Positions 24,521-35,803 of a DNA stretch of 64,000 nt are shown here, one piece after another. The stretch comes from Hypholoma sublateritium FD-334 SS-4. Taxonomy: Eukaryota; Basidiomycota; Agaricomycetes; Agaricales; Strophariaceae. The stretch covers positions 32,395-96,394 of the forward strand of contig KN817653.1 of NCBI GenBank assembly GCA_000827495.1, read 5' to 3'. The position numbers and the translations under genes were made by a program. The notes beneath the pieces are model-generated. The model made no database searches. It saw only the letters and a program-made list of their open reading frames with translations, and was not told where the DNA came from. Every line of letters starts with the position of its first letter. Position 1 is the stretch's first letter.

Positions 24521-24894
24521 TAGTCCTTATACAAAACCATTCATCTTATATGGCTGTGATGCGCGCGTCGCCAATCATTTCTGATTCTCTGAAGTTCACA
24601 CTGTTTTTAAATAAATGAAATTCGTGTCAACGCTCTTGCCAATGGCTTGTCCCACCTCGCCCCGCCTTGATCCTGCCACTCGCGTTGCAACTTACAGCTC
24701 AACGATTACTCGCGACCCATTTGGCACTCACCTTGCTATCTACGACTCCGATGAAATTCGGTCTCGTCGTGCGGTATGCAGCGCACACGAGATCTCGACT
24801 GGCGCGCAGTACCGCCAAGCTCATTGAGTGGTGCGGGGGAAACCATAGATTTGATATTCAAGCGGCCAAATGAACTGTACAACACAGTATTCGT

Positions 24895-26789
24895 TTACAG
24901 GGACTCTCCGCGTAACCACCTGTTCACCATCTCCAAGCTTTCCTTGGGCTTGTCGTACGGGACCTAGAATATCATAAATCGCATCAGCAAGCCAACGACT
25001 TATTGAAATTTCCATGAATCGACGCACCATATGCCCCGCGCCCTCGATAGTCGCAAACGTCAACCCACCCGCGCTGCGCGCCATGCCCGCCTGCGCTCCG
25101 CTGACGTTCCAGGGACGCAGCGGCGCCCCCGCGAACTCAGCGTGCCCGGACCACTCGAGCGCGTGCGTCCACGCTTCGTTGCCGACGTGGTTGCAGATCC
25201 AGTCGTTCTTCCCGACGTAGATCAGCGCGCGCACGCCGCGCTCGAGGAGCGCCGCGACGTAGTGGTACGTGAGCCGGTACTCGTCCATGTTCGCCGCGAA
25301 GGCGGCGCCGACGTCGTTGCTGCACGAGGAGAAGTTGGCAGTGAGCGCGGGGTCGACGCCGAGCTGCGCGCGGACAGCGGGGCGGTCGAGGTAGGATGAT
25401 ATGTGCCTTGCATTGCGATTAGTGGGTTGTCTAGCACGCAGATGGGCTTTAGACGCACTTTGTAACGGGGTAGCACAGCGTGTCCTCTATCCTGCCCTCG
25501 CAATCTTTGCTGATATCATAGGGATTTTTACCTGGATAGATTCAGCGCGTGAGGACCAACAGTAGGATGGCGCAGCGTACCTGTAGAGAAAAACGGTACG
25601 GAAATCTCATTCCCACAGAATAATTCGGCTGCACTGCAGGAAATTGCGTCGAATATATCGACGCAGGAATCTTTGAGCATTTTCTGGCATCTGGGGAGCT
25701 TATAAAATATCAGACGAAGCGAGGGACGTTGATAACACGAGTGTTATACCGTTTGCTTCATGCGTACGCAGGATCCGATGTCGAGAATGGGTGCCACGGA
25801 CGCGGGGCTACATACCATGTCGTAGTACCCAGCCACCATAGTGTAGAAGTCAGTGATTCCATTTCCTGTCGACGTTCAATCCCAAAGTCTGCAATGAAGT
25901 ACGAGCCCACGTACCGATCATGACAGACTGGAGATTGATAGGTGTCATCCCGGCCTCCACAAGACGCGCATTCTGGTCGTACACCTCGGATGCAAACACC
26001 GGAATGTAGCGCCCGCCGTACGACTCCCCCGCCATGTGGAACGCCCTGCCCTTGAACTTGCTGAAGTTTTCGAAGAAGATGGCCACAAACGACGCGATGT
26101 CCTTCGCAGCCTCCTCCGTTGTGCCGACGGTTTCGCCGTATTCGGCGTAAGAGAACCCGACGCCGATGGGCTGGTCGACGAAGAAGATGTTCGCATTGGA
26201 GTTCCATGATTCGGGGTGGAATTTTGTCCCATTCGCGTCGAGCACTCTGCACGGGCCGAGCTCCATGAACAGCCCGAGAGAAGACGAACATCCCGGTCCT
26301 GAGGAAGGGGTGAGTGTGGGATGGCTAAGAGGTTGCGTGTAGGTATAACGCACCTCCGTTGGTCCAGAAGATAACATCGTCTTTGTCCGGGTCGTTCCTG
26401 CTTTCGAAGAAGTAGAAGAACAAGTGACGGGCTTCAATGTCGATGTAGCCTGTGTATGACCTGACGATGAAATCAACTCCGGAACACTGGGTCGCGTGGA
26501 GAACGCCTACTTGACGGTGGTGTCGCAGAAGTCGCTCGACTTCTTCACGCGCACACTGTAACGTGGAAATGCGGGGTGTGCAAGTGTCGTGAACTCGTTC
26601 TCAGAGAGCGTCGAAAGGTCCTCTGCCGGTGTGAAGAGGCCATCGTTGTAGGAGTACTGGTTCCCTGTTGTCGTCAGACTCAGGCATCTAGTTCACTGTT
26701 GGCCGTGACAGCATACCTAGAAACGTTTGCTGGGCACTTCCCAAGACCGCCCAACCGACAAACGAGGCACAGATGGCTTTCAAGAGCAT
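24895..26789 (-). CDS. Serine carboxypeptidase (family S10, carboxypeptidase Y-like)
   Basis: Nine minus-strand exons (26717-26789, 26511-26664, 26354-26460, 25915-26298, 25750-25865, 25581-25698, 25459-25531, 25028-25406, 24895-24963) give a 490-residue protein in unbroken phase. A signal peptide (MLLKAICASFVGWAVLGSAQ) targets the secretory path. S10 enzymes remove C-terminal residues from peptides, usually in the vacuole or outside the cell at acid pH. Seen in order: YTGYIDIE, the oxyanion motif NGGPGCSS, the catalytic serine in GESYGG, the catalytic aspartate in YVGKNDWICN, and the catalytic histidine in GAGHM, split from VPYDKPKESL by the last intron. The triad is complete. The upstream side meets a roughly 1 kb repeat, and a 3' fragment of this gene lies at 15.6 kb. 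Confidence 0.93.
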
Positions 26790-27126
26790 CCTAGCGTGTA
26801 GAGGCTCGTTATCTAGGTCGGACCAGACCAAGTGATAGGGAGAGAAGGTGGGAGTGGGAGTCAAGTTCAAGTCGTGCACATGCCGTGTTTATATTTGGAA
26901 ATTAGCGCATGCGTTCGAGTCCAATTTGAGCCAGCGCGCGTCGTTTATGCACGATCGCGCCGTCACAAATGACAATCTTCGTTGGGTTGAGTATAGGCGC
27001 CTGTGCATGTATGCAGCGGACGGGGAGCAAAGCGCGGACGGACATACGGGGATAAGGGAGTAGATGAGCGCGGCAAGCACCGGCTCGCCCGACCCTTTCC
27101 GTCCCACACACTCCCCGTCCTAGCAG
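26790..27126. other. Carboxypeptidase promoter region
   Basis: Upstream of the minus-strand carboxypeptidase start. No clear element can be assigned. A dispersed repeat begins near 27127. Confidence 0.35.
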
Positions 27127-28123
27127 GGTCTCCTCGCCTTGTCATGATCGACAACTTCGACCCAGCTTCGCTCTTATGACTGGCTGATACCCAGGCTGGA
27201 TCCAGTGACCCGTGCGCACCGCATTCCTTTCTTACCCCGTTCTCTCCCCTCATGGCTCCTGCGCCCCCGCTCGTGCTGTCGTGGTGCTCAAAAAAAGCTC
27301 GGGCAATACTCTTACGGTACTCTGGTACTCCTCTCCTCCTCCTTTACCTCCACTCCCCGAGCCAGCCCTCCGCCTGAGACACCCGCATCCCCTCTTCCCC
27401 TCTCCGCGTGCTAGCCCGCTGCCTGCGCAAAGGCCGACACGCAGCGCACCGCATCCTGGATAACGCTATGCCCTTCAGGGGCGTCGTGCTCCACACGGTC
27501 CGTAGCTTCGCGACGTATGACCCAGTGCGTTCCCTTCTTGCGTCTGTTGCACAGTGTGCCCTTGGACTTTCTTCCTCATCACCACGCGCAGTGTGGCTCN
27601 CCCCTCCGGGCGGCAGCGCACTGTGTATCCGCTGTTGTGACTGCATTTTTCTTTCTATTTCCATCTCCCTCGGGCCCAGCCTTCACTAGTCGCCTCACCG
27701 CTGCCCGCGCTCTACTCCCCGTTCCATCTGAAATGCAGCTTTCTCCGCGCTTGGCGCCCCGAACTCCCGTAGCGTCCTACGTACTGGTGCCTGGAGCAAA
27801 CTCATTGTCGATCCCATTCCGCACTTCCTGTCTTCTTTTCAAAGACAAAACAAAATTCGCTCGCCCCGCGCCGCCGCCGCCGCCGCTACCTCACTGCCTC
27901 GCGCCGTGTGAGCTTTGCGTGTATGCGCCGGGACCCGCGGGGCTGAGTGTGGATTTTGCATCGTCCTTGATTTAGAACCGCCGCCGCGTCTTGTATGCCA
28001 CTCGGGACTGCGCCGTACAGCGCTGCCGTCTGCGCGCCGGGCTGACGGGCGGTTCTACTGCATACAACTGGCAAATGGTACGGCGCGTCGTGAGATCGCC
28101 ACCGCTGTGTAGTGTCCCTGACC
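27127..28123. repeat. Roughly 1 kb dispersed repeat, copy 1
   Basis: This segment matches 32082-33097 in the same orientation along its whole length. Near-identical blocks include CTGCATTTTTCTTTCTATTT (27640s and 32634 onward) and the CGGGCGGCAGCGCACTGTGT stretch. Small indels separate the copies, for example an extra GCCGCCGCC in copy 1 near 27870. It is pyrimidine-rich with no conserved open frame, so it may be a non-autonomous element or a solo LTR-like sequence. An ambiguous base sits at 27600. Confidence 0.75.
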
Positions 28124-29331
28124 TTGTGTCACCACGCTTTCAAGATTGATGGTGCGGAACTGTCGCAGTGAGTACCTTTGCCGTTTCCCTCTTTCGCCGC
28201 GCTGTCAGAATCAATACCAGGAAGGGTGCGGGGACGTGCGCCGAGAGGGACGCGTGTATTTTCGGCGATGGGCGCTTTTCTTCACACCTCACCGTCAAGA
28301 TCTAGGAACCGCGGACGTGTCCGACATTCTTCATCGATCATTAATCAATGAAAAGATGATTCCCCGCCTGTGCCGCATGACATGGATCACCTACGAAACC
28401 CCGTCGAAACACTCGTCCATTCGGCCATCTTCTGAAATTCGTTATGCGCGCACCTTTTAATTTTGGATGTGCATCATTCAATTGAAATATGATCAGTCGA
28501 GATTAAATGAGCTCTCGGAATATAGGCTTTAGCATCCGAGTAGAACAGTTGTCTAAATATTGCACAGTACTCTTGTACCGCAGCCCGCCAAGGCATCACT
28601 CTTGTGATTGATGCAGTCTGTCTTATTGTGCGACGGGGAGCGCCTGTGGTTAGACAGGGAACTATTATCCAAATTGAGTATGTATGGTATGCACCGTATG
28701 TGTGCACCTACCGTTAGAGCAATAAACTCTTCTCATGCTATAGATATTGTAGTCTCGGCTGGGAAAAGATCTATTATGCTCACTCCCCCTTAGCTCGGAC
28801 CATTCTAAGGAGTGCAAGGTAGCCTAAGAAACTTGTGTCCAGCTCAAAAATGTGGGATGGAAGACTGTAATCTACATGGTGCAATAGATTGAAACAGGTC
28901 AGGCTACTGTGCCTCAAATTATACATTGCTCGTGCGAATGTCGGCGTCTACTCTACCAGGGAACTAATTGCCACAATGAGCGCTGACACAGCTTAACTCG
29001 ACCTTGGATCACGGAGACCACCGACAGTGAATGGTCAATGAGGTAGGATAATAATAAGTTATGTCTGTGGGCGTTATATGCATTCTGTTGGGGTACACCG
29101 CCGTGTCGCGATAAGATAGTCATGCCATAGAAACGTGATGCCGGAACTGGCAATGCGAAAGCAGACACACTACGCAAGGGAGAGGCCCATCGGGTATTGA
29201 ATTCCCATAGGGTATTTCTCTCATCGCTCGCTTCGCTTTAATACATAAATGAAGTGGCAATTTAATGCCTCTCCGCGCTTGCACCTCTTCCTTGGAAGAA
29301 ATTGCCCGTCGTACCATAGAGCCTCGAAGCC
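28124..29331. other. Intergenic, no gene seen
   Basis: A plus-strand open frame of 104 codons at 28146-28460 and small minus-strand frames lack partner exons or similarity. Its right end is the promoter of DUF6534 copy B. Confidence 0.4.
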
Positions 29332-31189
29332 ATGAGTAACTCTACAGGCCTTCCCCCCATCCCTGCCGGCATCGCCAATACGTGAGTACATACGTTCATT
29401 CTAAACATTAACACTCGATGCCTTACCGTGTGGACTCATAGGACTGCACCCCTGGTCAGTGGCATTACGAAATTGAGGATCGTTCTACCCTGAGGCTCTT
29501 GGCAGATATTTGGGACATTGTTCAATTGGGCACTTTATGGCGTACTGTCCGTCCAAACCTGTATGTTAGAGTTGATATATTTTACATATTGACATTCACA
29601 AGTCTGCATCCCCCAGATGTTTATTACCTCAACTTTCCGGAGGACAGTAGTTGGAAAAAGGCTCTTGGTAAGCTTTTAGGCTGTTCCAACATTGACGCCA
29701 GTGCAGACCTCTCGACAGTTTATGGGTGTTACATCTTTGAAATGATCCAAACAGCCATGACGGCGGCTGATTTGTATTTCTGGTATTACATTCGTTATCC
29801 CCACATTTTCTTTTTTGTGACACTGATATTGTCTTTTGCTGCAGGTTCGGAAGTGGATACGGAAACCTAACACGCCTGGGGAATGTGAATATCTCGCCAG
29901 CAGACACACCAATTTTATGCGGAATTATTGCTGCTGTTGTGCAATGCTTTTTCGCATATCGGATATTCACTCTGCGTAGATCATACTGGTCGATCTGCGT
30001 CTTGATTATCCTGGTATGTATGACACCGCTACGGATTGCGGATAATCTAACTCGTAGTGCTCTTTTCTAGATCTCTATTATGCAGGCTGCCGGAGCTTTT
30101 GGAGCCGGTATTCGAGTGGGTGATTCCCTTGAAAATCAATGTAGTATTGATTGATGATTGATTTGCATTTGTGCTCCGTGTACCTCCATTGTAGGGCTTC
30201 AAGCTCCAGGAATATGCACGGTTCCATGAAAATACAATGTTCCCTGCGTCTTTTGATGTACGTCTTTTCATCGTATAGTTGGGAATTACGGATTTCACTA
30301 CTAGGAACATTAGGTGTGGCTCATTGGCTCTGCTCTATGTGATGTCCTCATTGCAGGTACAATGCTATGGCTTGTAAGCTTTACATTTTTTAAGAGTAAC
30401 CCTAGCTGATACCTGAGCCAACCATCTAGTTCCGCCAAACAAAGAGAGAAGGAACTAGAAACGGGAGGAGGATTCTAGGGAAGCTTGTTTGCTTGATTTT
30501 AGAGACGAATACTTTCACGGGTAAGTCTAATTGCCTCCAAGGGTATATCCAAGAACTAATTTACGTGTATTTCCTTCCAACATCTGGATCCAGCCGGGAT
30601 AGCATTATTGTCATTCATATTCTACACCACACTTCCAGTGAGTATCAGATCAATGTCGGATATAAGTATAAAGAAGTGTGCTGATTTGTTCTAGGACAGC
30701 AATCTTTTCATAAGCATGTAAGCAGTCGAAGCTACTCATAACGGCGCTGTTCAAAATGACCTAATTCTTGTGCTTGAAGTGGGCTCATAATGGGGAAACT
30801 GTAATATTATTCTATGCCTTATACTTAATGTTATATTCACACTTGCTTGTACAGGTATTCCAACACCCTACTCGTAACATTCAACAATCGCATTGCCTTA
30901 AGGCACGTAGACGCAGAACCAAGCTTCGACAGTAAGGGGAGGAATGTGGCTGCCAACCGATTATCTTCTCAACGCCCTATTCTCAATCCCGAGTTGAGCA
31001 CTATGACCTTCTGCGTCGCTCCTGACAGTTTCAATCAGAAATCTATGGGCCTCGAAAGCTACGAAATCGAGGTGCGCTCTTTTTCTGTTTTCGTAATTGA
31101 CATTCACCAAGGCTCTGATTTGATTTATCTAGACATTGAATATAAGTAAAGGTCATGGCTTAGCACCGTCCGAGAACTCTGTGGTCTGA
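29332..31189 (+). CDS. DUF6534-type seven-helix membrane protein, copy B
   Basis: Same exon plan as copy A: a short first exon ending AAT-AC, a 13-base second exon (29442-29454, TAPL), then IFGTLFNWALYGVLSVQT, NISPADTPILCGIIAAVVQC with FTLRRSYW, VWLIGSALCDVLIAGTMLWL, LETNTFTG, and the hallmark YSNTLLVTFNNRIALRH. The last intron (31072-31132) removes a segment that could also be read through to a stop at 31149. I favour splicing, which gives a stop at 31187-31189. The gene appears intact, with no stops in the joined frame. It sits between the two copies of the 1 kb repeat. Its function is unknown, as for the family. Confidence 0.82.
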
Positions 31190-31517
31190 CTGTGAAGCAG
31201 TTGTATCACACTTGCATGTAATTTTATTATGCACGCCTTTTCTTTGAGGTATTTATGTTCAAGTGTTACTTTAGTGGGTCAGCGAGATAGCTAGAGTCTC
31301 GACCACTGCTGCTAATCAACGGATTCCAACAAACAGATACCCAAAAGGATTACATCTGATTAAATCTGTATATTGTTCTGCATATGGTTCGCGACTCTAC
31401 GTTAATATTTAACCCTTTCTCCGCGCACTGTCGGCCGGCCCTTCTTCTGATCATGACACGCCTGCGGCGTGTCGGAGCTGGGACCCCAACGACGCCCGTG
31501 TCACAATGCACCTTAGT

Positions 31518-32081
31518 TTATTCAGCCTTCAAAGATCGGAACAACGTTTGAATCAATCTTTCAAACCTGCGAGCCTTGTAGACTATAAAGGCCCCATGTT
31601 CCGATGACCCAATCACTTTCCGAATGAATTCCCCAAACCAAGATGGCTTTGTCATTTGGTAGTGCTTCCATCGTTTCTTCAACTCCGGTGGAACATGTGC
31701 CCACCGATCATAAGTTCTCCAGTAGTGCACACGAGCCTCACCTGGAACGGCCGTGTCAATTTGAAGGTTGAGTTCATCCTCAGTCAGCTTCTCTTTCTCC
31801 GTTTTGAAGCAATTTTGAAGAAAGAAAGTGCTTCTACAGCTGAGAGACGTTTATCGAGATCAGCAGTCACCATCCCGTCCAAAAGGGGAGTAAGAAAATA
31901 AAATGGCGTGCATCCGGAAAGATGCTGATATTCGTTAGAACAGTGAGTTTGCGTGCTGTACTGAATAAGAGATGATTTACCTGAAACTCCTCGCAGAAGA
32001 ATATTCCAAGGCATCCCACGTCATATAGAAAGGGGTTAAACGTTAAACTCTAGTTCACCTTCGAGAACACCATGCACTACC
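31518..32081 (-). pseudogene. Truncated 3' copy of the kinase-like gene
   Basis: The minus strand carries the end of the kinase-like gene found intact at 35804-37657: LDGMVTADLDKRLSAVEALS, then VHYWRTYDRWAHVPPELKKR and a changed C terminus. Relative to the parent it has an insertion near 31810 (GAAGCAATTTTGAAGAAAG versus GAAGAAGGAAAG) that breaks the frame. Similarity stops at about 32081, inside the parent's exon 7, exactly where the 1 kb repeat begins. The kinase core with the catalytic loop is absent, so this is a non-functional fragment. Confidence 0.85.
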
Positions 32082-33097
32082 TCTCCTCGCCAGGCTCGCC
32101 TTGTCATCGACAACTTCGATCCAGCTTTGCTCTTATAACTAGCCGACACCCGGGCTGGAGTGACTCGTGTGCACCGCAAGCCCTTGCTTTCCCGCTTTTG
32201 GTTCTCTCTCGTTCTCTCCTCTCATGGGTCCTGCGCCCACGCCCGTGATGTTGTTAATCCGTGGTGCTCAGAGAAAGCTCGGGAAATACTCTTACGGCAC
32301 TCTGCTACTCTCCCCCTCCTTTAGTATTTACCTCCACCCCGAACCAGCCCTCCGCCTGAGAACCCCGCATCCCCTCTCCGCATGCTAGCTACCTCGCGGA
32401 GCCCGCTGCCTGCGCAAGGGCCGACACGCAGCCCACCGCATCCTGGATGGGCTATGCCTCCGCTATTCCCTTCAGGGGCCTCGTGCTACACGGTCCGCAG
32501 CTTCGCGACGTATGACCCAGTGCGCTCCCTTCTTCCATCTGTTGCAGTGTGCCCTTGGACTTTCTTCCTCGTCGCCACGCGCAGTGTGGCTCGCCCCTCC
32601 GGGCGGCAGCGCACTGTGTATCCGCTGTTGTGACTGCATTTTTCTTTCTATTTCCATCTCCCTCGGGCCCAGCCTTCACTAGTCGCCTCACCGCTGCCCG
32701 CGCTCTACTTCCCGTTCCATCTGAAATGCAGCTTTCTCCACGCTTGGCGCCCCGAACTCCCGCAGTGTGCTACGTACCATCGAACAAACTCAATGTCAAT
32801 CCCATTCCGCACTCCCTGTCTGCTTTTCAAAGACAAAACAAAACTCGCTCGCCCCGCGCCGCCGCTACCTCACTGCCTCGCGCCGTGTGGGCTTCGCGTG
32901 TATGCGCCGGGACCCGCAGTGCTGGCGCGTTTTTCTTGTGGATTTTGCATCGTCCTTAATTGAGAGCCGCCGCGTCGTCTTGTATGCCACTCGGGACTGC
33001 GCCTCACAGCGCTGCTGGCTGCGTTGTTCTACTGCATACAAGTGGGAAACAGTATGGCGCGTCGTGAGATCGCGACCGCTGTATAGTGTCGCTGGCC
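32082..33097. repeat. Roughly 1 kb dispersed repeat, copy 2
   Basis: Second copy of the 27127-28123 repeat, direct orientation. It starts with TCTCCTCGCCAGGCTCGCCT against TCTCCTCGCCTTGTCATG in copy 1. It ends near GATCGCGACCGCTGTATAGT, after which the two loci diverge. Its left edge abuts the broken kinase-gene copy. Confidence 0.75.
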
Positions 33098-33980
33098 TTC
33101 AATTTCGGCGATGCAGGGCGTACTCGGCTCCAGCTCACGTCAAGCTCACGTCTTTGCGGTTTGCGTCTTTCGCGGTGGGCGGGCGGGCGGCGCTGCCGGT
33201 GTGGGTACCATGGGAGGCACGGGAACGCACTTATGCGTATTTTCATGCTGGTTCATTTTCCTGACTTCTCTCTATTGTCCTGCGAATCCCAGAAGCTTCG
33301 CTCACACGTCCCCACCCCGCGCGATTGTTCCCCATCTCGCTACCTCGCGAAATGTGGGCTCCCCGCCGATGTATGTGGGGTGGGCCACGCGGAGGTGGCG
33401 TTGCTCTCTTTCTCAGGGCGCTGCGGCGCTCAGCATGCGTCCCACCGGCATGGAATCACTGTAGGTTTCGGCATGCAATGGGGCGGTACTGCTGACAATT
33501 CTGCTCCAGATGCGTCGGCGCACCGTGTGGCGCACAGCACCGGAAGGCGCGATTTCGACTGGTGTGTAGTGTCACGGTGACCACGTATCTTGCATGGCGG
33601 AGCGACTGTCATCTAAGAAGCCCATATGGTTGTACACCGCTTCCCCCGTGCTCGCAGTTTACAATGATTGCTGGGAGGCAAAATCGGGAGTTCCGGTCAT
33701 CATGCATGGAATATGGCCGTGTCTTTGGTGTGGAAGAAATAACTCAGCAATTTTGACATGAATGGTATTGTTTTCAGTTAACATCTAATGTACGGCGGTG
33801 CTCTTCCCGACCCACTTGTACCCTTACATCATAACATGGCGCTGGTAATACAAGCAGTGCTCTTCCTGACACACTTGTATTCTATGAACTTCCACCCCAA
33901 CCAATCGTGCAAATGCCTGTCAAACCTTGGCCAAACTGCTACCAAACACGCATCCTGTGAGGGTCTTGACCCGACCAGCC
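33098..33980. other. Intergenic, GC-rich then AT-rich
   Basis: Up to about 33600 the composition resembles the modular repeats (for example GGCGCTCAGCATGCGTCCCA near 33426). From 33600 to 33980 nothing is recognisable. A short phrase, GTGCTCTTCC-GAC-CACTTGTA, occurs twice at about 33796 and 33856. Confidence 0.35.
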
Positions 33981-34712
33981 TCAAGTACGATTTGGGACAA
34001 CATACGGATCTGTTCGGTACATGACAGGAATTCCAAATGGCTTCTGATAAGTAAACCTATATCGCAGTGACCGGCTGGTCACTATCTGGATGGTACCGTC
34101 CGGCTGAAAAATTTACAGAATCAATACAGAACACGAATAGAAGAAAGCACTGTTCACTTACCCCACCAGTTGGTGCTGTCGTTTGAGAATCACATATTTG
34201 CAATGGCATTTGTTCACTTATATGAAAGCCATCTATAGTTTTTCCAATTGCCAAATAGACAGTGGAGCCACGCTATGCCATATATTGAGCACCATTTCAT
34301 GATCTTGTGCACCAGGACTCACCGAAATCTTTGAGTCCACCGGTTGACCAGGCTCGATAAAATCGGAGCGTGGATAGAAGGCTACAGTTTCCACCCGGCA
34401 TTGGATAGAGACACTTTTCCAAAACTGAAGAACAATTTCCCGACGACCGTTGACTGTCTATATTCAATGGCCCGTCACTGTCCACACACATCAGCAGAAA
34501 ATTTGTCTACTCGCCTGTTTGCTGAACAACATGGTAGGCCCATTAAACCCATGGTGGTATGCGGTGAGGTAATTGGATTGTGTAGAGAATATAAAGCCTT
34601 GCCCTGGAACTACACTTCCCATGATTGCATCATGGTCATGAAGAATAGCCAGTTGACCGGGGCTGAGGTTTACAAAATTCCGCATAGTCGAGGTCACGGT
34701 TAAATGAGGCAT
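33981..34712 (-). CDS. Unknown small protein (188 residues)
   Basis: Four minus-strand exons (34511-34712, 34323-34453, 34162-34272, 33981-34103) join in phase with consensus introns of 57, 50 and 58 bases to give 188 residues. The phase agreement at three junctions is strong support for a real gene. There is no signal peptide or transmembrane helix. The sequence is rich in beta-type strands (VLQFWKSVSIQCRVETVAFY, STVYLAIGKTIDGFHI, TIQIVTSRSLRYRF), suggesting a compact beta-sheet, perhaps lectin-like, fold. That is inference only and I recognise no family. The promoter holds a TATA box and a perfect tandem 20-mer. Confidence 0.6.
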
Positions 34713-34756
34713 AGCAGCAAGTGGTGGAGTGGTGCCACGGAGATGTCTTCGTCAAC

Positions 34757-34768
34757 TCTTTATAAATC
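34757..34768 (-). promoter_or_regulatory. TATA box of the 188-residue protein gene
   Basis: CTTTATAAATCT, read on the minus strand as AGATTTATAAAG, lies about 45-55 bases upstream of the ATG at 34712. Confidence 0.45.
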
Positions 34769-34794
34769 TTTTCGGGCAGAGAATTTGGCTGAAC

Positions 34795-34834
34795 GCTACG
34801 AACCTCCAGTCGCCGCTACGAACCTCCAGTCGCC
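34795..34834. repeat. Perfect tandem duplication of a 20-mer
   Basis: GCTACGAACCTCCAGTCGCC occurs twice back to back (34795-34814 and 34815-34834). It sits about 30 bases beyond the TATA box of the minus-strand gene, where upstream activating sites would lie. Confidence 0.85.
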
Positions 34835-35803
34835 CAAGTCAGGCAAAAATGCCTTTAAGTTGATGAGATCGTAGATTCCACTCTAGATCAGCCGGAAGCA
34901 AGGCAGATTGCACATATATAGACGTTTGAAAGGACTAACGATATTCACAGAAGCGATACAGGTTATTCCTGCCAAGCGGGGAAAAATGCAAGTGCCACTT
35001 ACCGGAAATAACTGGCGTCTAAAGATATTTGGTACATAAACGGGGTTGTTTGTGTGGTAACTTGACCAACAAATCATATAATATGGGCAGTGCTGAGCGC
35101 TGAGCGACAGCTAAGTCCTTCAAGACCTCACACGATCTCTGAGAGTATAAGGGGTACACTATAAGGATAAGTATAAGCTGAATATAATGGGACAGAGGAC
35201 ACTCAGTGTGTGGCACACAATACGCACATGCTGATTTGGTGGTGTTTGAGTTCGAGTCATAAACCTGATTTAGATATCACAGCAGTACTAGTACTTACTA
35301 TCAAAACATGACAGCTGTCGGCATGAAGGAGATGTCCGGGAAAGGGACAGCTGGAGACAGAAGCATAAGGATCATGCCCTGGCCCGAACGCCGTGCTGTC
35401 TAAGTGCTCACTGCTGTGGGTGGCACAATGTTAATATGGTTATAGCTCTAAATTGGGGAAAACTGACTTGTTTAAACGAAGCAGTTCATTGTTGACAATG
35501 AGGCTTGTAGTCGGAGTTGTGTGATATGAGATTACTTATGTAGCAGGATGATTAACTAGCGGTAATACTAGTCACAGATAGTACACCAATATTTCCCAAA
35601 AACAGTCAAATAAGGCTACAGCATAGTGCGTATCATTTTTCCGCGACAATAACTTACCAATGCCAATAGTGAGTAACTGAAAGGGCTGATCACCACTAGT
35701 AGATAGGTAAAACATTAGCAGTGTGTACCATCAAAGGGCCTCAGCTTGGCCTCAGCCCTCATACAGATGGACTCGAGACAGGGAAAATATTGAAATTTCA
35801 AAT
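34835..35803. other. Intergenic, no gene seen
   Basis: Short open frames only. It separates the start of the small unknown gene from the 3' end of the kinase-like gene. Confidence 0.4.

Noticed and set aside
18647..26789. Monooxygenase, DUF6534 protein and carboxypeptidase as a biosynthetic cluster
   Set aside because: No backbone synthase, transporter or regulator accompanies them, and the spacing is ordinary.
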